Part shown: positions 24,258-32,481 of the stretch, piece by piece
Layout: each line of letters opens with the position of its first letter
Position numbering within the stretch: the first letter of the stretch is position 1
The notes under the pieces: model-generated
Databases searched by the model: none
Told to the model about the DNA's origin: nothing
What the model saw: only the letters and a program-made list of their open reading frames with translations
Origin: Halopiger goleimassiliensis
GTDB lineage: Archaea > Halobacteriota > Halobacteria > Halobacteriales > Natrialbaceae
Length of the DNA: 64,000 nt
Reading direction: 5' to 3'
Assembly: GCF_000455345.1 (NCBI RefSeq)
Contig: NZ_HG315691.1
Span: 630,217 to 694,216, forward strand
Program-made: the position numbers and the translations under genes

Positions 24258-26666
24258 TCACTCGCCCCGGTCGAACGACTCCGAGTCGTCGCCGGCTGTC
24301 GAATCCGCGTCTCGCTTTTCGTCCGTTTCCGTTCCGTTCTCGCCAGCGAGCACGACCGGATCCTCGCGGTCGGTCTCGGTGGCGGACTCGAGATCGGTCG
24401 ACACCTCGAAGGCCGACACGGCCCCGGCGAGCTCCCGCGCCTGCTCCGAGAGCGCCGTCGCCGCGCTCGAGACGTCGCGGATCGACGACGCCTGTTCCTC
24501 GGCGGCCGTCGCGGCCGTCTCCGCCTCGGCGGCGGTCTCCTCGCTGATCGCCGTCACGTCGTCGGTCATCGCGACGATCTGTTGGGTCGCGGCCGCCTGC
24601 TGCTGGGTCGCCGACGAAATCTCCTGGATGCCGACGTTGGTCTCCGCGGTGAACTCGGAGATCTCCTCGAGCGACCTGATCGCGTCCTCGACCTCGCTGC
24701 GGTGTGCCGCGATCCGCGCGTCCGTCTCGCGGACGACGGCGGCGACCTGCTCGGCCTGTTCGTTCACCCGCTCGAGGCGTTCTTCGATGTCGTCTGCGGC
24801 CTCTTTGGTGTCCTCGGAGAGCGATTTGACCTCCTCGGCGACGGCGGCGAAGCCCGACCCGGACCCGGAGCCGCTCTCGCGCGCGGCCTCGATGTTCGCG
24901 TTCAGCGCGAGCATGTTCGTCTCGTTCGTGATCTTCCGGATGAACGCGAGCAGGTCGTCGATGGCCTCGAGTTCCGCCTCGAGCTGATCGACCTCGTCGA
25001 CCGCGGCGTCGGCCTCGTCCTCGATGGCGTTCATCCCCTCGATGGCGTTCGAGGCCGACTCGCGGGCGGTCGAACTGGTCTCGGCCGTTCGCTCGGCGAG
25101 CGTCGCGACTTCGGAGGCAGTCGTCGCGATCTCCTCGGTCGTCGTCGAGAGGTCGTCGAGCTGGCCGTTGATCGTCGACAGCTGCTCGCTCTGGCGGTCG
25201 GCCCCGGCGGCGATCTGCTGGACCGACGACGCCACCTGTTCCGACGCCGAGCGCACCTCGACGACGTCGTCGGCCGTAGCGTCGGCCGCCTCGTCGACCG
25301 CCTCGGCGAACGCTCGGGTCGCCGCGACCGTCTCCTCGATGTCGTCGATCATCGCGTTGAACTCGGCCGCGATCGTCGCCATCGCCTCGCTCTCGTCGTC
25401 CGGCTCGAGCCGGCGCGTCAGGTCGCCGTCCGCACAGGCCCGCATCGTCTCGCCGTAGGCGTCGGCCGTCTCCTCGAGGTGCCGGGAGAACGCTTCCGAC
25501 TCGGCGCGGGCCCGCTCGGCTTCCTCGCGGGCTTGTTCGGCCCGTTCGCGCTCCCGCTCGGCTTCGGCGCGAGCCGTTTCGGCCTCCTCGAGGCGGTCGC
25601 GCAGCGAGCGGCGCATCCGGTCGATCGAACGGTGGAGATCGCCGAGTTCGTCGCTGCGGTCGGACTCGACCGGTGTCTCGAGATTCCCGTCCTCGATGGC
25701 GGCCGCCCGCTCGGAGAGGTGCCGGAGCGAGCCCGCGGTGTTCCGGCCGACGGTCACGCCGAGCAACAGCATGCTGGCGAAGACGACGCCGATCATCGCG
25801 AGGATCCGGTTCGAGATGGCCGACTGCAGCGAGTACGCCTCCGACGCCGGCACGCGGCCGGTCAGCGTCCAGTCCTGGTCGTCGGTCTCGAGCGAGGCGT
25901 AGCCGACGACGGTGTCGTCGTCGCTCTCGGCGGCGCTCGCGTCGATCGACGTCGTCCCGGTGACGTTCTCGAACGCCGCCGGATCGAGCGCGTCGTCCCC
26001 GAGCAACAGCGAGTGGTTGCCGGCGAGAACGACCGTTCCGCCGTCGTCGACCACGACGACGTCGTCGGTGGCGTCGGTGCCGATCATGTATCGCGACAGC
26101 GACTCGAGGTCGACGAGGCCGACCACCGCGTGCTCGGAGTCGCCGGGGACCTCGCTGACCACGAGCATCGCGGGCCGGCCGTCGGCCGTCTCGAACGGGT
26201 CTGAGAACGTGACCGTGGACGGTTCGTCGATGGCGGTCGCGAGCCGATCGTCGACGGCGTCAGTCAGCCGGCCCTCCTCGAGGATCCCGTCCGTGCCGGC
26301 GTCGGCGTCGACCGCCCCGGTTTCGTAGTTCACGTAGTAGGCCCCCGCGAACGACGCCCGGTCCGTCGTGCGGTGTAACGCGTCGGCGACGACGAGGTGA
26401 TCGTCGTTCCGAAACGCGGTCGACCGGGGGAGCGACTCGAAGTACCGCTCCGTCGAGTCGAACCAGGTATCGAGCCGGTTCGCGTCCTTCTGGGCGTCGG
26501 AGACGAGTTGCGATTCGACGTCTGACTGGAGTTCCGCTCCGGCGTGCGCGTAGATGCTCCCGCCGAAGGCCCCCACGAGCACCACGACGACGGCGAGTGC
26601 AACGAGAAACCGAAGCGCGTAGCGACGGCGAACGATCGGAACGAACTCCCACGGATTCAACCCCAT
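24258..26666 (-). CDS. Haloarchaeal methyl-accepting transducer (Htr-type)
   Basis: 802-residue chemoreceptor, signalling to CheA. Membrane segment 1 is at about 17-41, then an extracellular dCache-like sensor of about 240 residues with several Asp/Tyr-rich sites, then membrane segment 2 near 293-311 (ILAMIGVVFASMLLLGVTV). A HAMP domain (TAGSLRHLSERAAAIEDGN) leads to a coiled coil with ERERERAEQAREEAER and a second HAMP-like segment (RACADGDLTRRLEPDDE). The signalling domain has the hairpin tip ITNETNMLALNANIEAAR. After that the tip contains a GSGSGSG run, two residues longer than the common AGEAGRG. Ligand unknown. The end is an acidic tail (ETDEKRDADSTAGDD). Confidence 0.92.
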   Translation of the reverse strand: MGLNPWEFVPIVRRRYALRFLVALAVVVVLVGAFGGSIYAHAGAELQSDVESQLVSDAQKDANRLDTWFDSTERYFESLPRSTAFRNDDHLVVADALHRTTDRASFAGAYYVNYETGAVDADAGTDGILEEGRLTDAVDDRLATAIDEPSTVTFSDPFETADGRPAMLVVSEVPGDSEHAVVGLVDLESLSRYMIGTDATDDVVVVDDGGTVVLAGNHSLLLGDDALDPAAFENVTGTTSIDASAAESDDDTVVGYASLETDDQDWTLTGRVPASEAYSLQSAISNRILAMIGVVFASMLLLGVTVGRNTAGSLRHLSERAAAIEDGNLETPVESDRSDELGDLHRSIDRMRRSLRDRLEEAETARAEAERERERAEQAREEAERARAESEAFSRHLEETADAYGETMRACADGDLTRRLEPDDESEAMATIAAEFNAMIDDIEETVAATRAFAEAVDEAADATADDVVEVRSASEQVASSVQQIAAGADRQSEQLSTINGQLDDLSTTTEEIATTASEVATLAERTAETSSTARESASNAIEGMNAIEDEADAAVDEVDQLEAELEAIDDLLAFIRKITNETNMLALNANIEAARESGSGSGSGFAAVAEEVKSLSEDTKEAADDIEERLERVNEQAEQVAAVVRETDARIAAHRSEVEDAIRSLEEISEFTAETNVGIQEISSATQQQAAATQQIVAMTDDVTAISEETAAEAETAATAAEEQASSIRDVSSAATALSEQARELAGAVSAFEVSTDLESATETDREDPVVLAGENGTETDEKRDADSTAGDDSESFDRGE

Positions 26667-26828
26667 CGCGTCGAGAATTCGCCAGCCGTCTCATGTATGT
26701 TGGTAAGAGGGTTCCGTATCCCTACGTATCGAACCCAATCGGTACGATGGTATGCGTACCCACACTCTCGCCGGTCGTCCGGAGCGCAGTCCGAATCGCT
26801 CAAGTACGCGACCGATCTATCCCGTCTC

Positions 26829-28895
26829 GTGTCGAAGCAGGTCCAGGACGTCGAAACGATCTTCTGTCACGAGACGGGCGGCGACTACCTCGTCGTCGTC
26901 CAGCGTGACGGCAAGCGGCTGTTCCGGGCGCGACTCGTCCTCTCGGAGACGTCGGCCGGCCCTCGGCCCGCGAAGTTCCGCCTGAAACAGGGCTCGAGCG
27001 AGGAGCCCCGCCAGCCCGACGAGTTCGTCGAACTCGCCCGACGAGCGAAGCGGATCCGCATCTCCGAGCAGACCTCCCCCGAGGCGCGGGCGGAACTGCG
27101 GGGGATGCTCGCGGGCTACCAGCTCGAGGACAAAGCGAAGACGGTCCGGACCTGTCGCTACTGCGCCTCCGCGGGTCGGTACTCGCCGATTACGACCGAT
27201 ACCGCGGTCAAAGACGACGAGGACTGGATCTGCAAGGACTGTGCCCGACAGGAACTCGAGCGGCAACTCTCGTACTCGGGTGCCGGCGAGGTGACCGGTG
27301 CCGCGAAGGAACGGCTGGAGGAACTGATGCTCGAGGTGCAGGACCTCCAGCGGATCGTCAACCTGCTCAAGGGACGGCTCGATCCCGACCTGACGAAGTT
27401 CGATACCATCTCGGCGACGACCGACGAGATCGATCCCGTCCCCGTCGACTCGCTGAACCTGCACCCCGGGTTACAGGGGCTGCTCGAGGACCGTTTCGAG
27501 TCGCTGCTGCCGGTCCAGAGCCTCGCGGTGGAGAACGGCCTGTTCGACGGGGACGACCAGATGGTCGTCTCCGCCACGGCGACCGGGAAGACCCTCGTAG
27601 GGGAGATGGCTGGCATCAACCGCGTCTTAAACGGCAAGGGGAAGATGCTGTTTCTCGTGCCCCTCGTCGCGCTGGCCAACCAGAAGTACGAGGACTTCCA
27701 GGACGAGTACGGCCACCTCGTGGACGTCTCGATCCGCGTCGGCGCGAGCCGCATCAACGACGACGGCAACCGGTTCGACCCCAACGCCGACGTCATCGTC
27801 GGCACCTACGAGGGGATCGATCACGCCCTGCGGACCGGCAAGGAGATGGGCGACATCGGGACCGTCGTCATCGACGAGGTCCACACGCTGAAAGAGGAGG
27901 AGCGCGGCCACCGCCTCGACGGCCTGATCTCGCGGCTCAAGTACACCTGTGAACAACGCGCGAAGCGCCGGGAGGACTACCAGGGTGCGCAGTGGATCTA
28001 CCTCTCGGCGACCGTCGGCAACCCCGAGCACCTGGCCGAGGCCCTCGAGTCGACACTCATCGAGTTCGAGGAACGGCCGGTGCCGATCGAACGCCACGTC
28101 ACGTTCGCCGACGGCCGCGAAAAGATGCGCATCGAGAACAAACTCGTCAAACGCGAGTTCGACACCGAGTCCTCGAAGGGCTATCGCGGCCAGACGATCA
28201 TCTTCACCAACTCACGGCGACGCTGTCACGAGATTTCCCGAAAGCTCGAGTACTCCTCCGCACCCTATCACGCCGGCCTCGACTACAAGCGCCGGAAGAA
28301 CGTCGAGCGCCAGTTCGGCAACCAGGATCTGGCGGCCGTCGTGACGACCGCGGCGCTGGCCGCCGGGGTCGACTTCCCGGCTTCGCAGGTCGTCTTCGAC
28401 TCGCTGGCGATGGGCATCGAGTGGCTCTCCGTCCAGGAGTTCCACCAGATGCTCGGCCGCGCGGGTCGACCCGACTACCACGACAAGGGGACGGTGTACG
28501 TCCTCGTCGAACCCGACTGCGCCTACCACAACTCGATGGAGGCCACCGAGGACGAAGTCGCCTTCAAACTGCTCAAGGGCGAGATGGAGTCGGTGATGAC
28601 TCACTACGACGAGTCGGCGGCCGTCGAGGAGACCCTGGCGAACGTCACCGTCGGCGGCAAGGCCGCGAAGGCGCTCAACGACCGCATGATCGGCGACGTT
28701 CCCACGAAACACGCCGTCGGCAAACTGCTCGAGTACGAGTTCATCGACGGCTTCGAACCCACGCCGCTGGGTCGCGTGGTGACGGAACACTTCCTCGACC
28801 CCGGCGAGGCCTTTACCCTCCTGGACGGCATCCGGAAGGACGCCCACCCCTACGACCTCGTCGCGGACATCGAACTTCGGGACGCCGACCTGTAA
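26829..28895 (+). CDS. Superfamily 2 DEAD/DEAH-box helicase with zinc ribbon
   Basis: Ski2/Hel308-like helicase, 688 residues. Before the helicase core, residues 95-145 have a CRYC-n-CKDC zinc ribbon. Motifs: Q-like region then ATATGKT (motif I), VLVPLVALANQ region (LFLVPLVALANQK, Ia), DEVH (motif II, IDEVHTL), SAT (motif III, YLSATVGN), TNSRRRCHEIS (IV), VVTTAALAAGVDFP (V) and QMLGRAGRPDY (VI). A C-terminal winged-helix part follows (KAAKALNDRMIGDV, LGRVVTEHFLDPGEAF). The open frame runs back to 26544, but GTG 26829 starts the conserved protein (SKQVQDVETIFCHE). The upstream 95 residues are not acidic and overlap the transducer promoter. Confidence 0.9.
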   Translation: MSKQVQDVETIFCHETGGDYLVVVQRDGKRLFRARLVLSETSAGPRPAKFRLKQGSSEEPRQPDEFVELARRAKRIRISEQTSPEARAELRGMLAGYQLEDKAKTVRTCRYCASAGRYSPITTDTAVKDDEDWICKDCARQELERQLSYSGAGEVTGAAKERLEELMLEVQDLQRIVNLLKGRLDPDLTKFDTISATTDEIDPVPVDSLNLHPGLQGLLEDRFESLLPVQSLAVENGLFDGDDQMVVSATATGKTLVGEMAGINRVLNGKGKMLFLVPLVALANQKYEDFQDEYGHLVDVSIRVGASRINDDGNRFDPNADVIVGTYEGIDHALRTGKEMGDIGTVVIDEVHTLKEEERGHRLDGLISRLKYTCEQRAKRREDYQGAQWIYLSATVGNPEHLAEALESTLIEFEERPVPIERHVTFADGREKMRIENKLVKREFDTESSKGYRGQTIIFTNSRRRCHEISRKLEYSSAPYHAGLDYKRRKNVERQFGNQDLAAVVTTAALAAGVDFPASQVVFDSLAMGIEWLSVQEFHQMLGRAGRPDYHDKGTVYVLVEPDCAYHNSMEATEDEVAFKLLKGEMESVMTHYDESAAVEETLANVTVGGKAAKALNDRMIGDVPTKHAVGKLLEYEFIDGFEPTPLGRVVTEHFLDPGEAFTLLDGIRKDAHPYDLVADIELRDADL

Positions 28896-29017
28896 TCGGC
28901 GTCGGTGCCTGTATCGGCACTCGAGCACGGGGTTTCGGAACTCGAGACGGTCACCGAGGGACGGCGACCCACACCGGCAAAACAGTTATCGGGGTGTCAT
29001 TTGAATTGAGGGGCCGG

Positions 29018-29695
29018 ATGACACGTATCGACCACGTCTACCAGCTTCCGGTAACGCTCGAACCCGAGGACCAAGACATCGTCCTGCACCCGGCGGCGGT
29101 GGAAACCGATCGAGGGCTGCTCCTGCTCGATGCCGGCTGTCCGGGGATCGCCGACCAGCTCGAGGAGCACCTGACGGAGGCGGGCTTCGACTGGGACGAC
29201 GTCTGGGGCGTCGTGCTCACGCATCAAGACGTCGACCACGCCGGCGGGCTGGCTGCGGTGATAGACCGCGCCGACCCCGTCGTCTTCGCCCATCCCGATT
29301 GTGCGCCGTACGTCGACGGTCGCAAGCATCCGGTGAAGATCGACGACGATCAGGAACGCTACCCGGCCGCGCCGGTCCACGTGGAGATTCCCGAGGGGAC
29401 GACCTTCGAGACCGCCGCCGGGCCGATGGACGTGTTCTTCACCCCTGGTCACGCGCCCGGACACGTCTCGCTGTACTTCGAGGACGCGGACTTCCTCGTG
29501 TCCGGCGATGCGCTCCACGCCCCCGAGGGGGACCTCGACGGCCCCCGCTGGCCGCGCGACGAGCAGCGGGCCGTCGAGTCGATCGAGGCCCTGTCGACGC
29601 TCGAGTTCGAGCGCACCCTGTGTTACCACGGCGGATTCGTCCAGCAGGGGACGACCGCCCTCGATCGGATTTGTCGGGAGAACGCGGCCGACTAG
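29018..29695 (+). CDS. Metallo-beta-lactamase fold hydrolase
   Basis: 225-residue soluble hydrolase of the glyoxalase II/RNase Z superfamily. Metal ligands in order: H69-Q-D71-V-D73-H74 (an H-x-D-x-D-H form rather than H-x-H-x-D-H), H145 and H149 in PGHAPGH, D164 in VSGDALH, and H204. The first motif having Asp at the second His position is a known variant in some family branches. Likely a hydrolase of thioester or lactone-type small molecules; the substrate is unknown. ATG 29018 is preceded by a TATA-like CAGTTATCGG; 122 bases separate it from the helicase stop. Small intergenic space to the convergent BofA-like gene. Confidence 0.88.
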   Translation: MTRIDHVYQLPVTLEPEDQDIVLHPAAVETDRGLLLLDAGCPGIADQLEEHLTEAGFDWDDVWGVVLTHQDVDHAGGLAAVIDRADPVVFAHPDCAPYVDGRKHPVKIDDDQERYPAAPVHVEIPEGTTFETAAGPMDVFFTPGHAPGHVSLYFEDADFLVSGDALHAPEGDLDGPRWPRDEQRAVESIEALSTLEFERTLCYHGGFVQQGTTALDRICRENAAD

Positions 29696-29702
29696 GCGAC
29701 AG

Positions 29703-29960
29703 TTACGGGACGAACCCGACGCCGAACATCGACAGGAGCAACACCAGCACCGCCCCCGGAACGCCGCCGAGCGCGACGATGGCGATGGCGACCGGCGTGA
29801 CGGCGATCGAGAGGTTGAACAACGCCTGGACGACGAACAACACCAGCAAGCCGACCGCGGCGTTGACGATGAAGGGCCTGACCGTCTGGATGAGCGTGGA
29901 GGCACCCAGGACGGCGACGAGCACGAGGACCAACAGCAGGATCTCGAGTCCTGTAACCAT
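29703..29960 (-). CDS. BofA-like small membrane protein
   Basis: 85 residues, nearly all hydrophobic: three predicted membrane helices, with central motif RPFIVNAAVGLLVLFVVQAL and Gly/Pro-rich end VALGGVPGAVLVLLLSMFG. This matches the pro-sigma-K processing inhibitor BofA family, which in haloarchaea has no known sigma factor partner; the role in archaea is unknown. ATG 29960 gives the standard start MVTGLEILLL; an in-frame upstream start adds ten residues. Converges on the MBL gene with eight bases between stops, and is divergent from tRNA-Pro. Confidence 0.85.
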   Translation of the reverse strand: MVTGLEILLLVLVLVAVLGASTLIQTVRPFIVNAAVGLLVLFVVQALFNLSIAVTPVAIAIVALGGVPGAVLVLLLSMFGVGFVP

Positions 29961-30042
29961 AGCCGACCCTACCTCGAGGGAGAACAAAACCGTTCGGACC
30001 GGAACGAAACCCTTTATGAGATCCGCCCCGAAGGTCGGGTAC

Positions 30043-30115
30043 GGGATCGTGGGTTAGCTTGGTATACTTCGGGCCTTGGGTGCCCGTGACCGCGGTTCAA
30101 ATCCGCGCGATCCCA
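30043..30115 (+). tRNA. tRNA-Pro (anticodon TGG)
   Basis: Cloverleaf folds completely: acceptor GGGATCG with CGATCCC (30043-30049 and 30108-30114), discriminator A at 30115, anticodon stem CGGGC/GCCCG at 30070-30074 and 30082-30086, loop CTTGGGT with anticodon TGG at 30077-30079, T-stem CGCGG/CCGCG with loop TTCAAAT. No intron and no encoded CCA. A 20-bp exact copy of the T-loop and 3' strand occurs downstream at 30218. Confidence 0.95.
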
Positions 30116-30151
30116 TATTGCTGCTGCGAACAATCCGTGAGCAGCAGCAAT
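30116..30151. repeat. Perfect hairpin directly after tRNA-Pro
   Basis: ATTGCTGCTGC at 30116-30126, loop GAACAATCCGTGA, then GCAGCAGCAAT at 30140-30150: an 11-bp perfect stem that starts right after the tRNA discriminator base. It may end or process the tRNA precursor. The loop has the GAAC-n-GTGA form shared with other intergenic hairpins in this window. Confidence 0.8.
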
Positions 30152-30159
30152 TGGAAAGA

Positions 30160-30231
30160 GCGCGGATTTGAATGAGACCGAGGTTCTGCGAACGGCGTGA
30201 GCAGGTTCTCGGCCGTAGTTCAAATCCGCGC
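30160..30231. repeat. Foldback carrying tRNA-Pro T-arm sequence
   Basis: GCGCGGATTTGAA at 30160-30172 is the exact inverse of TTCAAATCCGCGC at 30219-30231. Inside lie the shorter stem CCGAG/CTCGG, a GTT/GTT internal loop, stem CTGC/GCAG, and the loop GAACGGCGTGA. The structure therefore holds a tRNA-derived sequence in both orientations. Confidence 0.8.
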
Positions 30232-30237
30232 GATCCC
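30218..30237 (+). repeat. Direct 20-bp copy of tRNA-Pro 3' end
   Basis: Exact copy of bases 30095-30114 of tRNA-Pro (GTTCAAATCCGCGCGATCCC), 123 bp downstream and in the same orientation. A duplicated tRNA 3' end is the classic footprint of integrase-mediated insertion, but only about 100 bases separate the copies and no integrase is present. Confidence 0.85.
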
Positions 30238-30490
30238 TTTCTCCTCGTGTTCGCCTCCGGGAGCGACGACTCCGTGCTCGCGACTGATCCGTAGCGGCCT
30301 CTCCCCTCGAGTTCACTGACGATCGGTCGTACCCGAACGACTCGAGAACCGATCCGTTCGAGGACTTCTTGGGCCGATCCGCGACCGACCGGCACAGCAA
30401 CGTATCAGGACACAAGACTTATACTGACACCGTGGCCACGATGTACCGACCCGCCCTCCAGAACCGCGGCATCGGTGCCCGTGCGGATCG
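30238..30490. other. Intergenic region before the HTTM gene
   Basis: With the repeats above, 375 bases lie between tRNA-Pro and the next gene. From 30238 on I see only GC-rich sequence with the TATA-like GACTTATACTG at 30414-30424, a plausible promoter for the gene at 30491. The open frames here lack halophile composition. Confidence 0.5.
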
Positions 30491-32101
30491 ATGCGTCGTC
30501 AATCGGTCGCCGTCGCCGCGGGGACCCCGACAGCCATGGCCACCGATCAGCGACGGAACCCCGACTGGCTCGCCGAAATGCCACAGCGACTGTGGACCCA
30601 CCTCGAGCCGGTTCGCCGCGGCGTTCGCGCCCGCCTCGAGGTCGACACGCGCGCCCTGGCGGCGATGCGGATCGCGCTCGGGACGATCATCCTCGCGGAT
30701 CTGCTCCACCGCGCGGGTTCGCTCGAGACGTACTACACGGACGCCGGCGCGTACCCGCTGGCGGCCTACGAGGCGACGTACTCCCGGTTTACCGGCCTCT
30801 CGATCCACGCCTGGTCGGGCGAGCTGTGGTTCCAGCAACTCCTGTTCGTCGTCGCCGGCGCGTTCGCGGTCGCGTTGATCCTCGGCTATCGCACGCGCAT
30901 CGTCGGGGCGATCTCGTTCGTATTGCTGTTTTCGCTGCACGCCCGCAACCCCGCGATGCTCAACGGCGCGGACCGACTGCTTCGCGTCGTCCTGTTCGTC
31001 GCGCTGTTGACGCCGCTCGGGGAGCGGTGGTCGGTCGACGCGCTCCGCCGGGGTACCGCCCGCACGACCGTCGTCGGGACCGTTACCGCCGCCGTCCTCC
31101 TCCAGCCAGTCGTCGTCTTCACCCAGAACGCGGTCCTGAAACACCAGGGCGAGACCTGGTACAGCGGCGAGGCGCTGGGGATCGCACTGACCGACGACGA
31201 GATGACGATCCTGCTGGGGAATCACCTGGCGGAGTACCCGATGCTCCTCGAGGCGCTCACCTGGGGCTGGGTGATCCTCCTCTCGGGATCGGTGGTGTTC
31301 CTGCTCGGAACGCGTGGCTGGTTGCGCGCGCTGGCCGTCGGGGCTTATCTCGGGGCGTTCGCGGGGATGGCCCTCTCGATGTCCGTGGGGCTGTTCCCGT
31401 TCGTGCTCGCCGCCTCGCTGTTGCCGTTCATCCAGCGGCCGTTCTGGGACGCCCTCGAGCGAGTCGCCCCGAATCGGCTGACCCAGTGGCGACCGAAGCG
31501 GTCGTGGCTGGGGCCACTCGAGCGGCCGCCGCTCGAGCACCGCGTGCTCGCCTCGCTCCGGGAACGCGGCTACGAGTCGCTCGCGTCGTTCGTGCCGACC
31601 TACGGCCGCTCGTTGTTGACGGTCGCCGGCGTCCTCGTCGTCGCCTGGATGTTGCTGTTCGGCGCGGCCCACGCCTCGGAGTACGACGTGCCGGACGCGA
31701 TGGACTCTCCCCACCTGGACGAACAGCGGTGGGGGCTGTACGCACCCGATCCCAGCGACTCCTACGGCTGGTTCGTGTTCGAGGCCGAACTGACGAACGG
31801 CGCGAGCGTCGACGCCTTCGACGGCGGCGAACTCACGTTCGATCGACCGCCCGACGCCGCCCAGGAGTACGAGAGTTTCCGCGAGCGGAAGTTCCTCGAG
31901 TCCGTCCGGGACTCCGGTACGGGCGACGAAACCGGTATCATCGCCCGAAGCTACGGCGAGTGGGCCTGCGAGCAGGCGGCCGAAACGCACGACGCGGCCG
32001 TCGAGGAGATCACGGTCCACCGGTTCGTCCAGCAACAGCCGATCGACGGCGAGTCCGAGGCGGAACCCAACTCCTACGTCCCGCTCGAGTGGTCCTGCTG
32101 A
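30491..32101 (+). CDS. HTTM-domain membrane protein
   Basis: 536 residues. The HTTM (horizontally transferred transmembrane) domain, related to vitamin K-dependent gamma-carboxylase, starts near residue 52 (VDTRALAAMRIALGTIILADLL) and runs to about residue 300. It has several membrane helices, the segment TYYTDAGAYPL, the SLHARNPAMLNGADRLLR stretch and the QNAVLKHQGETWYSGEAL region. More membrane segments and a C-terminal soluble domain of about 140 residues (RWGLYAPDPSDSYGWFVFEAEL) follow, which probably faces outward. Catalytic role in archaea unknown. ATG 30491 is the longest start; ATG 30536 (MATDQRRNPDW) is equally plausible. Confidence 0.83.
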   Translation: MRRQSVAVAAGTPTAMATDQRRNPDWLAEMPQRLWTHLEPVRRGVRARLEVDTRALAAMRIALGTIILADLLHRAGSLETYYTDAGAYPLAAYEATYSRFTGLSIHAWSGELWFQQLLFVVAGAFAVALILGYRTRIVGAISFVLLFSLHARNPAMLNGADRLLRVVLFVALLTPLGERWSVDALRRGTARTTVVGTVTAAVLLQPVVVFTQNAVLKHQGETWYSGEALGIALTDDEMTILLGNHLAEYPMLLEALTWGWVILLSGSVVFLLGTRGWLRALAVGAYLGAFAGMALSMSVGLFPFVLAASLLPFIQRPFWDALERVAPNRLTQWRPKRSWLGPLERPPLEHRVLASLRERGYESLASFVPTYGRSLLTVAGVLVVAWMLLFGAAHASEYDVPDAMDSPHLDEQRWGLYAPDPSDSYGWFVFEAELTNGASVDAFDGGELTFDRPPDAAQEYESFRERKFLESVRDSGTGDETGIIARSYGEWACEQAAETHDAAVEEITVHRFVQQQPIDGESEAEPNSYVPLEWSC

Positions 32102-32481
32102 GGGACTCGAACTGTTCTAGATCGAATCCGCGAGCCAGGCGGACTAGCGCGGTTCGACGACGCGTCCGTCCCGCGGGCCGTCGACTCCTGAACCTGCCCG
32201 ACTGCGAGCGTCTTCGGCCCGCTATTTTATAAGCGAAGGCGTGTAAACCTCCGTCGTGGCCACGTGATCGACGACGGCTGTCGTGCAAACGGCGGCCGGA
32301 TACAGGGATACAGGATACGGCGTGTTCGTTCCCGCCGGTCGGCGGGGACGATCGTCGAACGGTCGGTTCGACGTGGCCCGGACCGATCCGTTCAGTTCTG
32401 GCAGTCTGTGTACGTTGTCCGCGATCAGTTTCGCCGTGCTTTGCGACCATTTATACCCGATGGCTCCCGTAGAAGGGTGCA
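32102..32481. other. Intergenic region upstream of mcm
   Basis: 380 bases with no convincing gene. A TATA-like CCATTTATACC at 32448-32458 is about 28 bases before the mcm ATG at 32482, so mcm is probably leaderless. A second strong box, CTATTTTATAAGC at 32222-32234, faces either strand but has no gene in reach; it could serve a short unannotated RNA. Confidence 0.5.

Noticed and set aside
23274-26204. Long plus-strand frame of 976 codons
   Set aside because: It runs over the Ni/Co transporter in a wrong frame and over the transducer antisense; no domain is recognisable.
30043-30237. Integrated provirus at tRNA-Pro
   Set aside because: Direct repeats are present but only about 100 bases apart with no integrase; treated as scar or foldback instead.
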